Of a DNA stretch of 64,000 nucleotides, positions 37,615 to 46,033 are shown in pieces. Position numbers and translations under genes: made by a program. Within the stretch, counting starts at the first letter, position 1. The number at the start of each line of letters is the position of its first letter. The notes under the pieces were generated by a model, which was given only the letters and a program-made list of their open reading frames with translations, was not told the origin of the DNA and did no database searches. Source of the stretch: Planctomycetota bacterium. GTDB taxonomy: Bacteria > Planctomycetota > Planctomycetia > Pirellulales > Pirellulaceae. The stretch covers positions 24,369-88,368 of the forward strand of contig JAJDEH010000408.1 in assembly GCA_029259935.1 (NCBI GenBank), written 5' to 3'.

Positions 37615-38496
37615 ATGGCCGACTATACACCGACGCAGGGTCGATACCTCGCGTACATTCACGCCTACACCGACGGTTTTGGTTTGCCACCGGCGGAGTC
37701 GGAAATTGCCGCCGCGATTGGGGTATCGCCGCCGTCAGTGAACCAAATGATGAGAACGCTCGAAAAAAAGGCGCTCATTCGACGACAGCCGGGCGTTCCA
37801 CGGTCCATTGAGATTCTGATCGCACCCGACGCCATTCCGAAATGGAAAGGCAAACGCATCACCCGCACCGTGAAGGTTTGGACTCTCCACAAGCCGACAA
37901 AGCACAACGCCGGTCGGGCAGGTGGCCGCCAGGCCGCCGTCTATCGTTTTAAGATCACTTTGCGGGATGCCGATCCGGCGATTTGGCGGCGGATTGAGAC
38001 GAAGGACGTGACGCTTGAAAAACTCCACGAGCTGATTCAAACGGCGATGGGCTGGACGAATTCGCATCTGCACCAGTTTGAGATTGCGGACACCCGGTAC
38101 ACCGATCCACGATTCATTATGGGTGACTTCTCTGACTTTGGCGCGGTCGAATACAGCGGCGTACGAGTCAGCGACTTGGTCTCAGAGCACGGTGCGAAGC
38201 TACGCATGGGCTACGAATACGACTTCGGAGCCTGTTGGCAGCATGAGGTCGTCCTGGAACAAGTAACTGAATCCGAGCAGGGAATCAGATACCCTCGCTG
38301 CATCGATGGCGAGCGAGCTTGTCCCCCTGAAGACGTTGGTGGCGTCCACGGTTTCGTGGACTACGTGGAGGCGATCACGAATCCAAATTGCGCCGAGCAC
38401 GACGAACTTCTGGAGTGGAGCGGCCCGTTTGACCCCGCGTATTTTGACGTGACGCAGGCCACTCGGCGTATGAAGAAAGGATTGCCAGTGTGGTGA
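37615..38496 (+). CDS. LexA-like HTH fused to plasmid pRiA4b ORF-3-like domain
   Basis: 293 residues. Residues 1-65 are a LexA DNA-binding winged helix: TPTQGRYLAYIHAYTDGFGL, PPAESEIAAAIGVSPPSVNQ, MMRTLEKKALIRRQPG. No LexA protease Ser/Lys domain follows. Instead from about residue 105 comes a pRiA4b ORF-3-like domain: YRFKITLRDADPAIWRRIE, LHELIQTAMGWTNSHLHQF, YEYDFGACWQHEVVLE, YPRCIDGERACPPEDVGG. It is likely a DNA-binding regulator whose effector domain is the pRiA4b fold. The gene downstream is frameshifted. Confidence 0.85.
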   Translation: MADYTPTQGRYLAYIHAYTDGFGLPPAESEIAAAIGVSPPSVNQMMRTLEKKALIRRQPGVPRSIEILIAPDAIPKWKGKRITRTVKVWTLHKPTKHNAGRAGGRQAAVYRFKITLRDADPAIWRRIETKDVTLEKLHELIQTAMGWTNSHLHQFEIADTRYTDPRFIMGDFSDFGAVEYSGVRVSDLVSEHGAKLRMGYEYDFGACWQHEVVLEQVTESEQGIRYPRCIDGERACPPEDVGGVHGFVDYVEAITNPNCAEHDELLEWSGPFDPAYFDVTQATRRMKKGLPVW

Positions 38497-38570
38497 AGTG
38501 ATCGACACACAAATCGCCGACCGAGTTGGTTTATCCGCGACAAGGAAATGGCAGAACTACGGGATGAGTC

Positions 38571-39705
38571 GTGAGCAAATATCAATACGTGGTTTTTCAG
38601 GCAGTTGACGGCCCGCTAAATGACAAGCAGTTAGAGTTCGCGCGACGACAGTCCACGCGCGCTGAAGTGTCACGATGGTCGCTGTCCGTCGAGTATCATT
38701 ACAGCTCCTTTCGCGGCGATGTCGATGGCTTGCTCCGACGGGGATACGACGTTTACTTGCAGTTTACAAACTTTGGTTACCGCGAAATCAAGCTGCGTTT
38801 GCCCCACGGGATGCCGGTCGCCAGGAATGTCTGGTCGAAGTACGTTGATGGCGAGCAACTTGAGTGGAAAAGGGATGGCCGGGGGGCGCGGAGGGATTCT
38901 GTCTCTGCGGCCATGTCACGAGGCTGGTGACTTGGAGGAGATTTGGGAAGCGCGGAAGTATCTTGATGCAGCCATTCAGGTTCGCGAACGATTGATGAGT
39001 GGCGACTTGCGAGCCCTTTACTTGCTTTGGTTGTGTGCGGCGGATGATGACTACAACGATCCCGCCGAGATGATGGAGCCGCCCGTGCCGCATGGCATTT
39101 CAGGCATCGCGACGCATGGCAGTGCGGTTTTGTCGTACTTTGGACTCGATCCGCTCTTGCTTGTTGCGGCGGGGCAAGACGTCGAGGCTGCTCCGACGGA
39201 TGTGTCGACGGATCAGACGTTTGCCCGGTGGGTCAAAGCACTCAGCAACCAGCGGGCGAAAGACCTGCTGCTGCAGCTATTGATCGGCGACACGGTGAAC
39301 GTGAAAGCCGGTGTACTCGGCGAAATTCGTGATGCGCGGCCTGCGGACATTTGGCCGACGACGGACAAGCAACGAAGTCTCGCCCAACTATTGCGGCAGT
39401 CCGCGACTCTGCGATCCGCCGAACACGCGAAGCAAGCTCGCAAGGCCCAGGCGCAGGCCAAGCGAGAGGCAACCAAGGCCGAGCGCCAACACGCAAAGCG
39501 AATGAAGGAAATGGTCAAGGACCCAAATAAGTGGCTTCGCGATGCGGAGCAGCTTGTCGATGCCAGAGGAGTGCACAACTACAAGGTGGCCGCGGAGATC
39601 CTCTACGATCTACGCGAGGCCGTCGGCGGTAAGGAGGGAGACAAAATCACTCGCCGTCACGCGGCGCATCTGGCGAAGAAAAGCACCCGACGCTCAATCA
39701 TTTGA
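38571..39705 (+). pseudogene. Conserved hypothetical gene broken by a +1 frameshift
   Basis: The frame from GTG 38571 gives VEYHYSSFRGDVDGLLRRGY then LPHGMPVARNVWSKYVDGEQ up to about 38888. The protein clearly continues in the +1 frame as GGILSLRPCHEAGDLEEIWE and onward to 39705. Removing one C in the GGGGGGCGCGGAGGG stretch (about 38881-38895) restores a 377-residue product with a Lys/Ala/Arg-rich coiled coil near the C-terminus. Either a genuine mutation or a sequencing error in a G-rich run. Function unknown. It follows the pRiA4b gene by 74 bases. Confidence 0.7.
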
Positions 39706-39807
39706 AGAGTTCGCTGCGGAAGCGCGGTCTGCTTGGATAGCAACACAGCGTCGGCGGTCCGGATGCGTGGACTGTGGAACGCGATTGAATGGCCTTGCGG
39801 CGTTCCG

Positions 39808-39924
39808 ACCCCTTACTAAGGGGGGCCACAGGGGGTTCTTCTTTTTTTCTTTCGCGAGATGTTCATCTTGTTTGAAAGTATGAAAGAAGCCTCCTCTAAC
39901 TCCCCCTTGGTAATGGGGAGAAGA
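39808..39924. repeat. Palindromic MITE-like element 1
   Basis: Left arm 39808-39840 (ACCCCTTACTAAGGGGGG then AGGGGGTTCTTC) and right arm 39891-39924 (CTCTAACTCCCCCTTGGTAA then TGGGGAG) are imperfect inverted repeats around a ~50-base AT-richer core. The right arm abuts the stop codon of the minus-strand DUF1553 gene. It can also form hairpins and may act as a terminator. Confidence 0.6.
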
Positions 39925-41526
39925 TCAATGATTAAACCTAAACTCCGCCGACGTAATCAACGCCCAAATCATCTGATCGCAGGTTGTGTGCCGGTCATCA
40001 CCTTGGCGACCGAACCAGCCGGTCAGACGAGCCGATTCGTCGTCATTAGGCGACCGGCTAAGAATGGTCCGTACAGCCTGCGTCACTAGCTCGCCCGTGT
40101 CTTCAATCTTTCCAAGTCGTGCCGCCAGATTGTCGCCCTGGGCGGCCACCAGCGCTTGAGACGCCGAGTTATTCGACATGAACAACGCCTCGGCGACACT
40201 ACTATGAAAATTGGCGCGGCGCGGGTCCAGGGAATTGATCAGTTCGGCGGCCCGCTCTTCGATCGTCAAATACTGCTCGATTCTTTGCAGGCCCGCGACG
40301 CCGGAATATCGCTCGACGCGCGACTGAATCTTGCCGGGTTCGCTCAGTGTTCCGTTTCCCGTGGCCAAGACCAGCGAGAAGGCAAGCTGCCGCTGCGAAA
40401 GTGGCCGCAAACTGGCGACCGCGAACAACGAATTCTCGGGGATTGGTGCGTCATGTTCCCAGCGGCTGCTAAGTTGATAGGCGCGCGTGCCGACGATGGC
40501 TTTGACCAGCCGTCGCAAGTCGTAGCCGCCGCCGGCAAAGTCGTCGGCCAGCCATTCCAGCAATCCGGGCACCGCCGATTCGTTGCCCGAGTGCATTTGA
40601 TCGACCGGCTCGACCAATCCGCGACCGAAAAAGTAGGCCCACATTCGATTGACCATCGCGCGGCTGAAGAAAGTCTTTTCGTCGAGTGCCGCTTTGACCA
40701 ATTGCTCGCGGCGGCTGATTCGAACTTTCTTCGCTCCTTCTTGATCCAGCGCGGCAAGGTCGACCACGTCGCCCGACAGGAACATCATCTGGGCGGTCTT
40801 TTCTTTTCCGTCCGCGCCGACAAAGGTGACCTCGCCTTCGTTTTTTTCGCCGACCTTGCCTTTGCCGCCGGTCGTGCGATTGAAGAAGGCGGCCATGCCG
40901 TAGAAATGCTCCTGCCGCCAATCGTCGACCAGGGGATGGTCGTGACATTTTGCACAGGAAATATCGACGCCGAAGAAAAATCGCGCCGCGTCGACCGCCA
41001 GCACGTCCGTGGTTTTGGCCCGCTTGTCCAAGAACCGGTTCGCCGGTTTCGTTGCCTCGGTATCCCACGGACCCAACATCAGTTCTCGGAACACCAAATC
41101 CCACGGTTTGCCGTCTCGAATGCCGCGCCGCATGTAGTCGACGAAATCGGCGTTTCCCGCATGCCGAGATTGAATCATCTGGTCGAGTACATTGCCAAAG
41201 TGCAACGGAAACTCAGGGCCATCCATCAGTCGCTGAACAATCTTCTCTCGTTTTACGTCCGAGGCGGCTAGCAGCCGGTCAAGTTCGGCGGCCGTGGGAA
41301 TACGCCCGGTCAGATCCAAAGTCGCGCGCCGCAAAAACGTCGCGTCATCGGCTGCTTGGGCAGGTTGAACTTGGTTGGCGCTCCAGTGGCTCTCCAAAAA
41401 ACCATCGATCTTGGCAGCCACCTGAGCGGATGAAGTCGCGGTCTGGCCGGCAAGAACAGAATTCGCGGACAGGGCGAAGGCGATCATCAATCGGCAGATG
41501 AAACTTAGCCGTTTTTGCCCTTTCAT
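39925..41526 (-). CDS. DUF1549/DUF1553 protein (second copy)
   Basis: 533 residues from ATG 41526, preceded by GGAGGA; the frame opens earlier at 41697 but that part overlaps the WD40 gene. Signal peptide: MKGQKRLSFICRLMIAFALS. DUF1549 is shown by DATFLRRATLDLTGRIPTAA and by CAKCHDHPLVDD, which holds a CxxCH haem-type motif. DUF1553 has AMVNRMWAYFFGRGLVEPVD and ends ALITSAEFRFNH. It is a secreted protein of unknown activity and the last gene of a four-gene operon; its start is 14 bases after the WD40 stop. Confidence 0.9.
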   Translation of the reverse strand: MKGQKRLSFICRLMIAFALSANSVLAGQTATSSAQVAAKIDGFLESHWSANQVQPAQAADDATFLRRATLDLTGRIPTAAELDRLLAASDVKREKIVQRLMDGPEFPLHFGNVLDQMIQSRHAGNADFVDYMRRGIRDGKPWDLVFRELMLGPWDTEATKPANRFLDKRAKTTDVLAVDAARFFFGVDISCAKCHDHPLVDDWRQEHFYGMAAFFNRTTGGKGKVGEKNEGEVTFVGADGKEKTAQMMFLSGDVVDLAALDQEGAKKVRISRREQLVKAALDEKTFFSRAMVNRMWAYFFGRGLVEPVDQMHSGNESAVPGLLEWLADDFAGGGYDLRRLVKAIVGTRAYQLSSRWEHDAPIPENSLFAVASLRPLSQRQLAFSLVLATGNGTLSEPGKIQSRVERYSGVAGLQRIEQYLTIEERAAELINSLDPRRANFHSSVAEALFMSNNSASQALVAAQGDNLAARLGKIEDTGELVTQAVRTILSRSPNDDESARLTGWFGRQGDDRHTTCDQMIWALITSAEFRFNH

Positions 41527-41540
41527 GTTGCATCCTCCGG

Positions 41541-42731
41541 CTAGGCCAACTGCCATACGTGGACCAGTCCCGCGATGTCGGCCGCCGCCACGGTCTTCTG
41601 ATCGGGAGAAACGGCAATGCCGTGTAGCCAGTCCTTGAATTGTCCGCCGCGGCTTTTGCCGAGCGCGGCGATTTCCTTGCCGTCTTCCACTTGGCAAATG
41701 CGGACCGACGTGTCGCGACCGCTGGACAACACATATTTGCCGTCGGCGGAAAACTTCACGTCGCAGGCACCGTAGCGGTGGCCCGAAATGGTGCGCACCA
41801 GTTTGCCCGAGTCAGTATCGAATAGATGCACTTTGCCGGTATCGGTTTCGCCGCCCTGGCCAACCGCCACCAGTTTGCCATCGGGCGAAAAATCGGCCGC
41901 GATCAGACCACGCTTGACGAACTTTCGCCAGGCTTGCGCCGAGCCGTACGAGTTTGCTTTGGCATCGAGTTTTGGAAGATGAATCTTAAGGAGATCCAGC
42001 TTCTGCGTGCCATCGGCGACGTTCCACAGCTTGAGCGCCGCGGCGGGAATGTCGAAGTCGTCTCGTTTGTAACGAAACTCCGAAACCAGGGCGGATTCAC
42101 CGTCGGGCGACAACGCGGCTGCCACGACCCAGTTCCACGGATGTCCGCTCCAGCGCGCGATTTCCTTGCGGCCTTTCAGGTCCCAAGCAATCACCAACGA
42201 GGTTACATCGCCGCTGATGAGCCGACTTTCGTCGCGGCTGAGCGCTAGGCTGCTGACCCAATCGCGATGGCCTTCCAGGATCTGTGCGGCCTCGACGGTT
42301 TCCACGGAAGCACCAGGCGCGGCGAGCAGCTTTTCCTTTCCTTCCTTCGATTTGCCACGAGCATTTCGCTCGCGGGCTTTTGCGTCGAGCACGACTTCGG
42401 CGCTGCCGGTGGCTGGGGCCGTGGTGTCCCACAAACGAATCGTGCGATCGAGGCTGGCAGAGATCAGCGTTTGGCCGTCGGCGGTTGCTCGCAGATGGGA
42501 GATGCCGTTGGTGTGACCGTCGAGCCGACGGACCGGCGCGAAATCGGGCGGTGGTGGATCCTTGGCGTTCTTGTCGACTTCCGGGGGTGATTCAGGAAGC
42601 TGCCAGATGTAGATTTGTCCGGCACGGTTACCGGCGGCCAACTGGCGATTGTTGCCGAGGAAAGCAATCGAGGTGGGCCAGTCGCCTTCGAAGGACAATT
42701 GCCAGCGGTGAGTTGGTTTGTTGATTTGCAT
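41541..42731 (-). CDS. WD40-repeat beta-propeller protein
   Basis: 396 residues with about seven WD40-type blades. Repeating motifs include GHTNGISHLRATADGQTLIS with DRTIRLWD, GHRDWVSSLALSRDESRLIS, and GHRYGACDVKFSADGKYVLS with RDTSVRICQ. No signal peptide is seen at the N-terminus (MQINKPTHRWQLSFEG), so it may be cytoplasmic unlike its secreted neighbours. It lies between the DUF1501 gene and the second DUF1553 gene, a placement common in planctomycetes. Scaffold role inferred. Confidence 0.88.
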   Translation of the reverse strand: MQINKPTHRWQLSFEGDWPTSIAFLGNNRQLAAGNRAGQIYIWQLPESPPEVDKNAKDPPPPDFAPVRRLDGHTNGISHLRATADGQTLISASLDRTIRLWDTTAPATGSAEVVLDAKARERNARGKSKEGKEKLLAAPGASVETVEAAQILEGHRDWVSSLALSRDESRLISGDVTSLVIAWDLKGRKEIARWSGHPWNWVVAAALSPDGESALVSEFRYKRDDFDIPAAALKLWNVADGTQKLDLLKIHLPKLDAKANSYGSAQAWRKFVKRGLIAADFSPDGKLVAVGQGGETDTGKVHLFDTDSGKLVRTISGHRYGACDVKFSADGKYVLSSGRDTSVRICQVEDGKEIAALGKSRGGQFKDWLHGIAVSPDQKTVAAADIAGLVHVWQLA

Positions 42732-42743
42732 GAGCTTGTGAGT

Positions 42744-42895
42744 TCCCTCTCCATTGCAAGGAGGGGTTAGGGGAGGTTCTTCTTTCTTTGTCCTTCAGCA
42801 TTCATCATTCCGTGTTCGATATTCGATATTCACTTGGAGCTGTTCGCGATGTGGCGGACGACCACCCCTAGCTCCCCCTTGGCAAGGGGGAGAAC
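42744..42895. repeat. Palindromic MITE-like element 2
   Basis: Left arm 42744-42780 (CCCTCTCCATTGCAAGGAGG then GGTTAGGGGAGG) mirrors the right arm 42861-42895 (ACCACCCCTAGCTCCCCCTT then GGCAAGGGGG). The right arm abuts the stop of the DUF1501 gene. Same family as element 1 and the solo arm at 44202. The core contains a TTCGATATTCGATATTCAC segment. Confidence 0.65.
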
Positions 42896-44182
42896 TCAGA
42901 CCAAAACATCCTGCACGACATTGGAACCAAACGGAGCGATAGGAATGGGTCGCACACCCGTGAAGTGTTCCGTTTCCGGGTCCATTCCCAACGCCTGATA
43001 AATCGTGGCGAAGAAGTCGCCCTCGGTCACGGGATTATCCTTGACATCCACGCCATCTTCGTCCGACTCGCCGTAGACCAATCCGCCTTTCACGCCGCAG
43101 CCGGCCAGCGCCGTACTCCACGAACGGACATAATGGTCGCGGCCGCTACGGTTGTTGATCCGAGGCGTGCGGCCGATCTCGCCCATCCAAACGATCAAGG
43201 TATGTTCCAAAAGGCCTCGCTGCTCGAGGTCGGTCATCAGGCCAACCCAGGCGTGCTCCATGGGCGGCACCAGGCCGCGATGAGCTGAAAAATTATCAGC
43301 ATGCGAATCGTAACTGCTCTGACCGACTTCGACGAACGGCACGCCCTGCTCGACCAGCTTGCGAGCCATCATACAGCGGCGTCCAAACGCGGTGTCGCCA
43401 TACAAATCGCTATGCTTGCCCCATTCGTCGTCGATATTGAAAACGGCGCGAACATTTTGCAGCCGCCGAGCCGCTTCGTAAGCTTCGCGGTGCATACGTG
43501 TCGTTTCCGCTTGATAATCACGGGCGTACACATCTTCGACAAAATTGCGCAACTCGTTGCGGCGCGATTCCAGTTCCGGCTTCATGTTCGAGGACGAAAA
43601 GGTCGGCAGCTTGCCATCGGGGCTGAGCGAGAACGGTTGGTACTTGGGTCCCAAGAACCCCGCACCGCTATTTCCATGTGAAAAGATCTTGATGAAGTTG
43701 GGCAGGTCGGAACCTTCACGGCCCAAGTACTTGGCAACGACCGCGCCAACTTCGGGAAAGCGAATATTGGCGGCGGTCGAATAACCGGTGTGCATCAAGT
43801 GGATGCCGCCCGGGTGATCGATTTGCGATGTGCGCATCGAGCGGATCACGGCCAGCTTGTCCATGTTCTGCGAGATTTTCGGCATCAGTTCACAGACTTG
43901 CGCCCCCGGCAAGTTGGTCGCGATCGGTCGGAACAGGCCGCCGGTGGGCCGCCCCGGTTTCATGTCAAACGTCTCAAACTGACTGGCCCCGCCGTTCATC
44001 CACAACAGGATGCAGCGCTTTTGTTGCTTCTTGACTTCGTCGGCCGCCACCTGCGAGTGGAACAGACTGCCCCAGTTCATGACCGCTCCACCCGCGGCAG
44101 TGGCGACCGTGCCTTTCAACAAAGCTCGTCGAGAAAGATGTTCAAAGCGGGGACATTGATGGTTCATGATTTGCTTTTTCAT
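42896..44182 (-). CDS. DUF1501 family protein with Tat-type signal
   Basis: 428 residues. SRRALLKGTVATAAGGAVMN is the twin-arginine signal. The core has ILLWMNGGASQFETFDMKPG, GGIHLMHTGYSTAANI, PFVEVGQSSYDSHADNF, LIVWMGEIGRTPRINNRSGR and FFATIYQALGMD. It is a paralogue of the DUF1501 gene at 7195. Here it follows its usual DUF1549/1553 partner by 55 bases. Exported folded; enzymatic activity unproven though the fold is that of alkaline phosphatase/sulfatase relatives. Confidence 0.92.
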   Translation of the reverse strand: MKKQIMNHQCPRFEHLSRRALLKGTVATAAGGAVMNWGSLFHSQVAADEVKKQQKRCILLWMNGGASQFETFDMKPGRPTGGLFRPIATNLPGAQVCELMPKISQNMDKLAVIRSMRTSQIDHPGGIHLMHTGYSTAANIRFPEVGAVVAKYLGREGSDLPNFIKIFSHGNSGAGFLGPKYQPFSLSPDGKLPTFSSSNMKPELESRRNELRNFVEDVYARDYQAETTRMHREAYEAARRLQNVRAVFNIDDEWGKHSDLYGDTAFGRRCMMARKLVEQGVPFVEVGQSSYDSHADNFSAHRGLVPPMEHAWVGLMTDLEQRGLLEHTLIVWMGEIGRTPRINNRSGRDHYVRSWSTALAGCGVKGGLVYGESDEDGVDVKDNPVTEGDFFATIYQALGMDPETEHFTGVRPIPIAPFGSNVVQDVLV

Positions 44183-44201
44183 ATTGTTGCTCTCGTCTTT
44201 C

Positions 44202-44237
44202 GACCCCCTCTAACTCCCCCTTGGCAAGGGGGAGAAC
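44202..44237. repeat. Solo palindromic arm of the MITE-like family
   Basis: CTAACTCCCCCTTGGCAAGG followed by GGGAGAAC directly after the stop codon of the minus-strand DUF1553 gene. CTCCCCCT and AGGGGGAG form an 8-bp stem with a 5-base loop. It could serve as a transcription attenuator between the two genes. Confidence 0.65.
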
Positions 44238-45869
44238 CTAGTGGTTGAATCGAAATTCGCTACATGTCATTAAGACCCAAATTGCCTCGCCTAGGCGCGT
44301 GCGTGGATCATTGTCGGCGGTGAGGAAAGCCACAAACCGCTCCCGTTCTTCCGGCTTCGGCCGCCGACTCAACATTGACAGATAAAGCCGATCGACCCTT
44401 TCTTCCCAGGGGTCTTCCGAATTCAACAACGAATCGTATAAGCCGCCTTTAGCCGACGTCAACAGTTTGCCGATGCCGCCATTGTTCAAATAAAGATGCT
44501 CGTGAAGTCCGCCTTGAAAATCGCCCACGCCGTTGCTGGGTGAACCGAAGAACCGCATCAAATAACCGGATCCCAACGGCGTGTAACGGTCGCTCCGCGG
44601 CTTCTTTCCCGATGCCTTTTCGATTCCATCGTAACCAACCGCGACCTTCCAGGCGTCCAGCAATTCTTCCGCCGAGAGCGGCCGCGTGCGCGCCCGTTCA
44701 AACCAACGCGGCATCGGGTCCGCCACCTGGCCCGTGCCCGCAAGTTGATAAGTGCGCGAGTTGACTAGCTCGCGAATGTACCACTTCAAGCTGAACTTTT
44801 GTTCCACCATCGCGGCGGCCAGCGCGTCGAGCAGTTCGGGATGACTGGGAGTGTTCGACTTGCTCATGTTGTCCACCGGATGAATCAGTCCCCGGCCCAT
44901 GAACTGCGCCCAAACGCGATTCGCCACCGCGCGGGCAAAGTACGGATTGTCGGGACGGGTGATCCAGTCAGCCAGTTGGTCCTTGCGAGAGAATCCCGGC
45001 TTGGGCGGGACCTTGCCGCTGGGGAAGTTACGGACTTCCTTGAAGTCCGCCGGCAACTCGGGTTCGGCCAGCGGATCGCCGTGCAGAAACTTGGGCTTCA
45101 CCGGCTCGCCCTTCTTGCCGACTTCCTGCTCGGTAACTGGACCGGTGAACAACACATCGCCTTTGTTCTTTTCGCCGATGGCGTACATCGCCAGTTTTTC
45201 CTTCTTGCCAACCTCGACGACCTGCAATCGAGCAAAGAACGCGGCCATGCCGTAAAAGTCCAACTGGGTCCACGATTCAAACGGATGGTCGTGACAGCGG
45301 GCGCATTGCAGTTGCACGCCCAGGAATTTCTGCGTGACCGCTTCGGTCGCGTCTTCGGGCCGGCTTTTGTATTGCACGAAGAACATCGGCGCGCCTTGTT
45401 CGACGGTGTTCCCTTCGGCCAGCAAGATCGCCTTGGCCCACTGGTCGTAGGGCGTGTTGTTGGCGAACTGGTCCGCCAACCAGGTTTGAAAGCCGGACCG
45501 CTTGTCCGTCCCAAAGCCGGGCGGGTTGCGGCCGAACAGCACCTGATCCCACACTTCGGCTTGGTGCTGGGCGAAACGCGGATCGTCGAGCAATCGGTCG
45601 ATGAGCTTCGTGCGTTTGTCTGCTCCCGCGTCGTCCAGGAAGCTGGCTGCTTCCTGGTGCGTAGGTATCGCGCCCAGCAGATCGAGATAGACCCGACGTA
45701 AAAACTCCGCATCCGTCGACGCGTCGGCCGGCTTGATCTTGTTCGCCTTCCACGCAGCGTCGACTTGCCGATCAACCATGTCGCGCAAGCCTTCCTCGCC
45801 GTGGGTAACTAGCGGCGAAAGGCACACTGCGACTAGGAACGTGAGGAAGGATCTTCGCGGTGGGCTCAT
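44238..45869 (-). CDS. DUF1549/DUF1553 protein (first copy)
   Basis: 543 residues. Signal peptide MSPPRRSFLTFLVAVCLSPL. DUF1549: ADASTDAEFLRRVYLDLLGA, then VQLQCARCHDHPFESWTQLD with a CxxCH motif. DUF1553: RAVANRVWAQFMGRGLIHPV, then NTPSHPELLDALAAAMVEQK, ending LMTCSEFRFNH. It is the first gene of the minus-strand operon and is divergent from the GntR-type regulator. It is not a close duplicate of the copy at 39925; the two differ in insert length. Confidence 0.92.
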   Translation of the reverse strand: MSPPRRSFLTFLVAVCLSPLVTHGEEGLRDMVDRQVDAAWKANKIKPADASTDAEFLRRVYLDLLGAIPTHQEAASFLDDAGADKRTKLIDRLLDDPRFAQHQAEVWDQVLFGRNPPGFGTDKRSGFQTWLADQFANNTPYDQWAKAILLAEGNTVEQGAPMFFVQYKSRPEDATEAVTQKFLGVQLQCARCHDHPFESWTQLDFYGMAAFFARLQVVEVGKKEKLAMYAIGEKNKGDVLFTGPVTEQEVGKKGEPVKPKFLHGDPLAEPELPADFKEVRNFPSGKVPPKPGFSRKDQLADWITRPDNPYFARAVANRVWAQFMGRGLIHPVDNMSKSNTPSHPELLDALAAAMVEQKFSLKWYIRELVNSRTYQLAGTGQVADPMPRWFERARTRPLSAEELLDAWKVAVGYDGIEKASGKKPRSDRYTPLGSGYLMRFFGSPSNGVGDFQGGLHEHLYLNNGGIGKLLTSAKGGLYDSLLNSEDPWEERVDRLYLSMLSRRPKPEERERFVAFLTADNDPRTRLGEAIWVLMTCSEFRFNH

Positions 45870-46033
45870 TGCATTTCGACTGACAAATAAGGGTAGGAGG
45901 GTCGCTGGGGATGGGGCATGTTTGCCACGAAATTGCCAGCCACCATGATAGCACGGTTCCGAGGGCTTCCGAACGACATTACACTATTGCAAAGTGGTTG
46001 TCTTTGTGTCTTTGGATGAGCCAGATTTGGCAA
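45870..46033. promoter_or_regulatory. Divergent promoter region, DUF1553 operon and GntR-type regulator
   Basis: 164 bases between the two genes. The arrangement suggests that the regulator controls the operon. I see no clear palindromic operator. Confidence 0.4.

Noticed and set aside
40156..41271. 371-residue plus-strand frame
   Set aside because: Antisense to the second DUF1549/1553 gene, which has clear family motifs.
44799..45701. 300-residue plus-strand frame
   Set aside because: Antisense to the first DUF1549/1553 gene.
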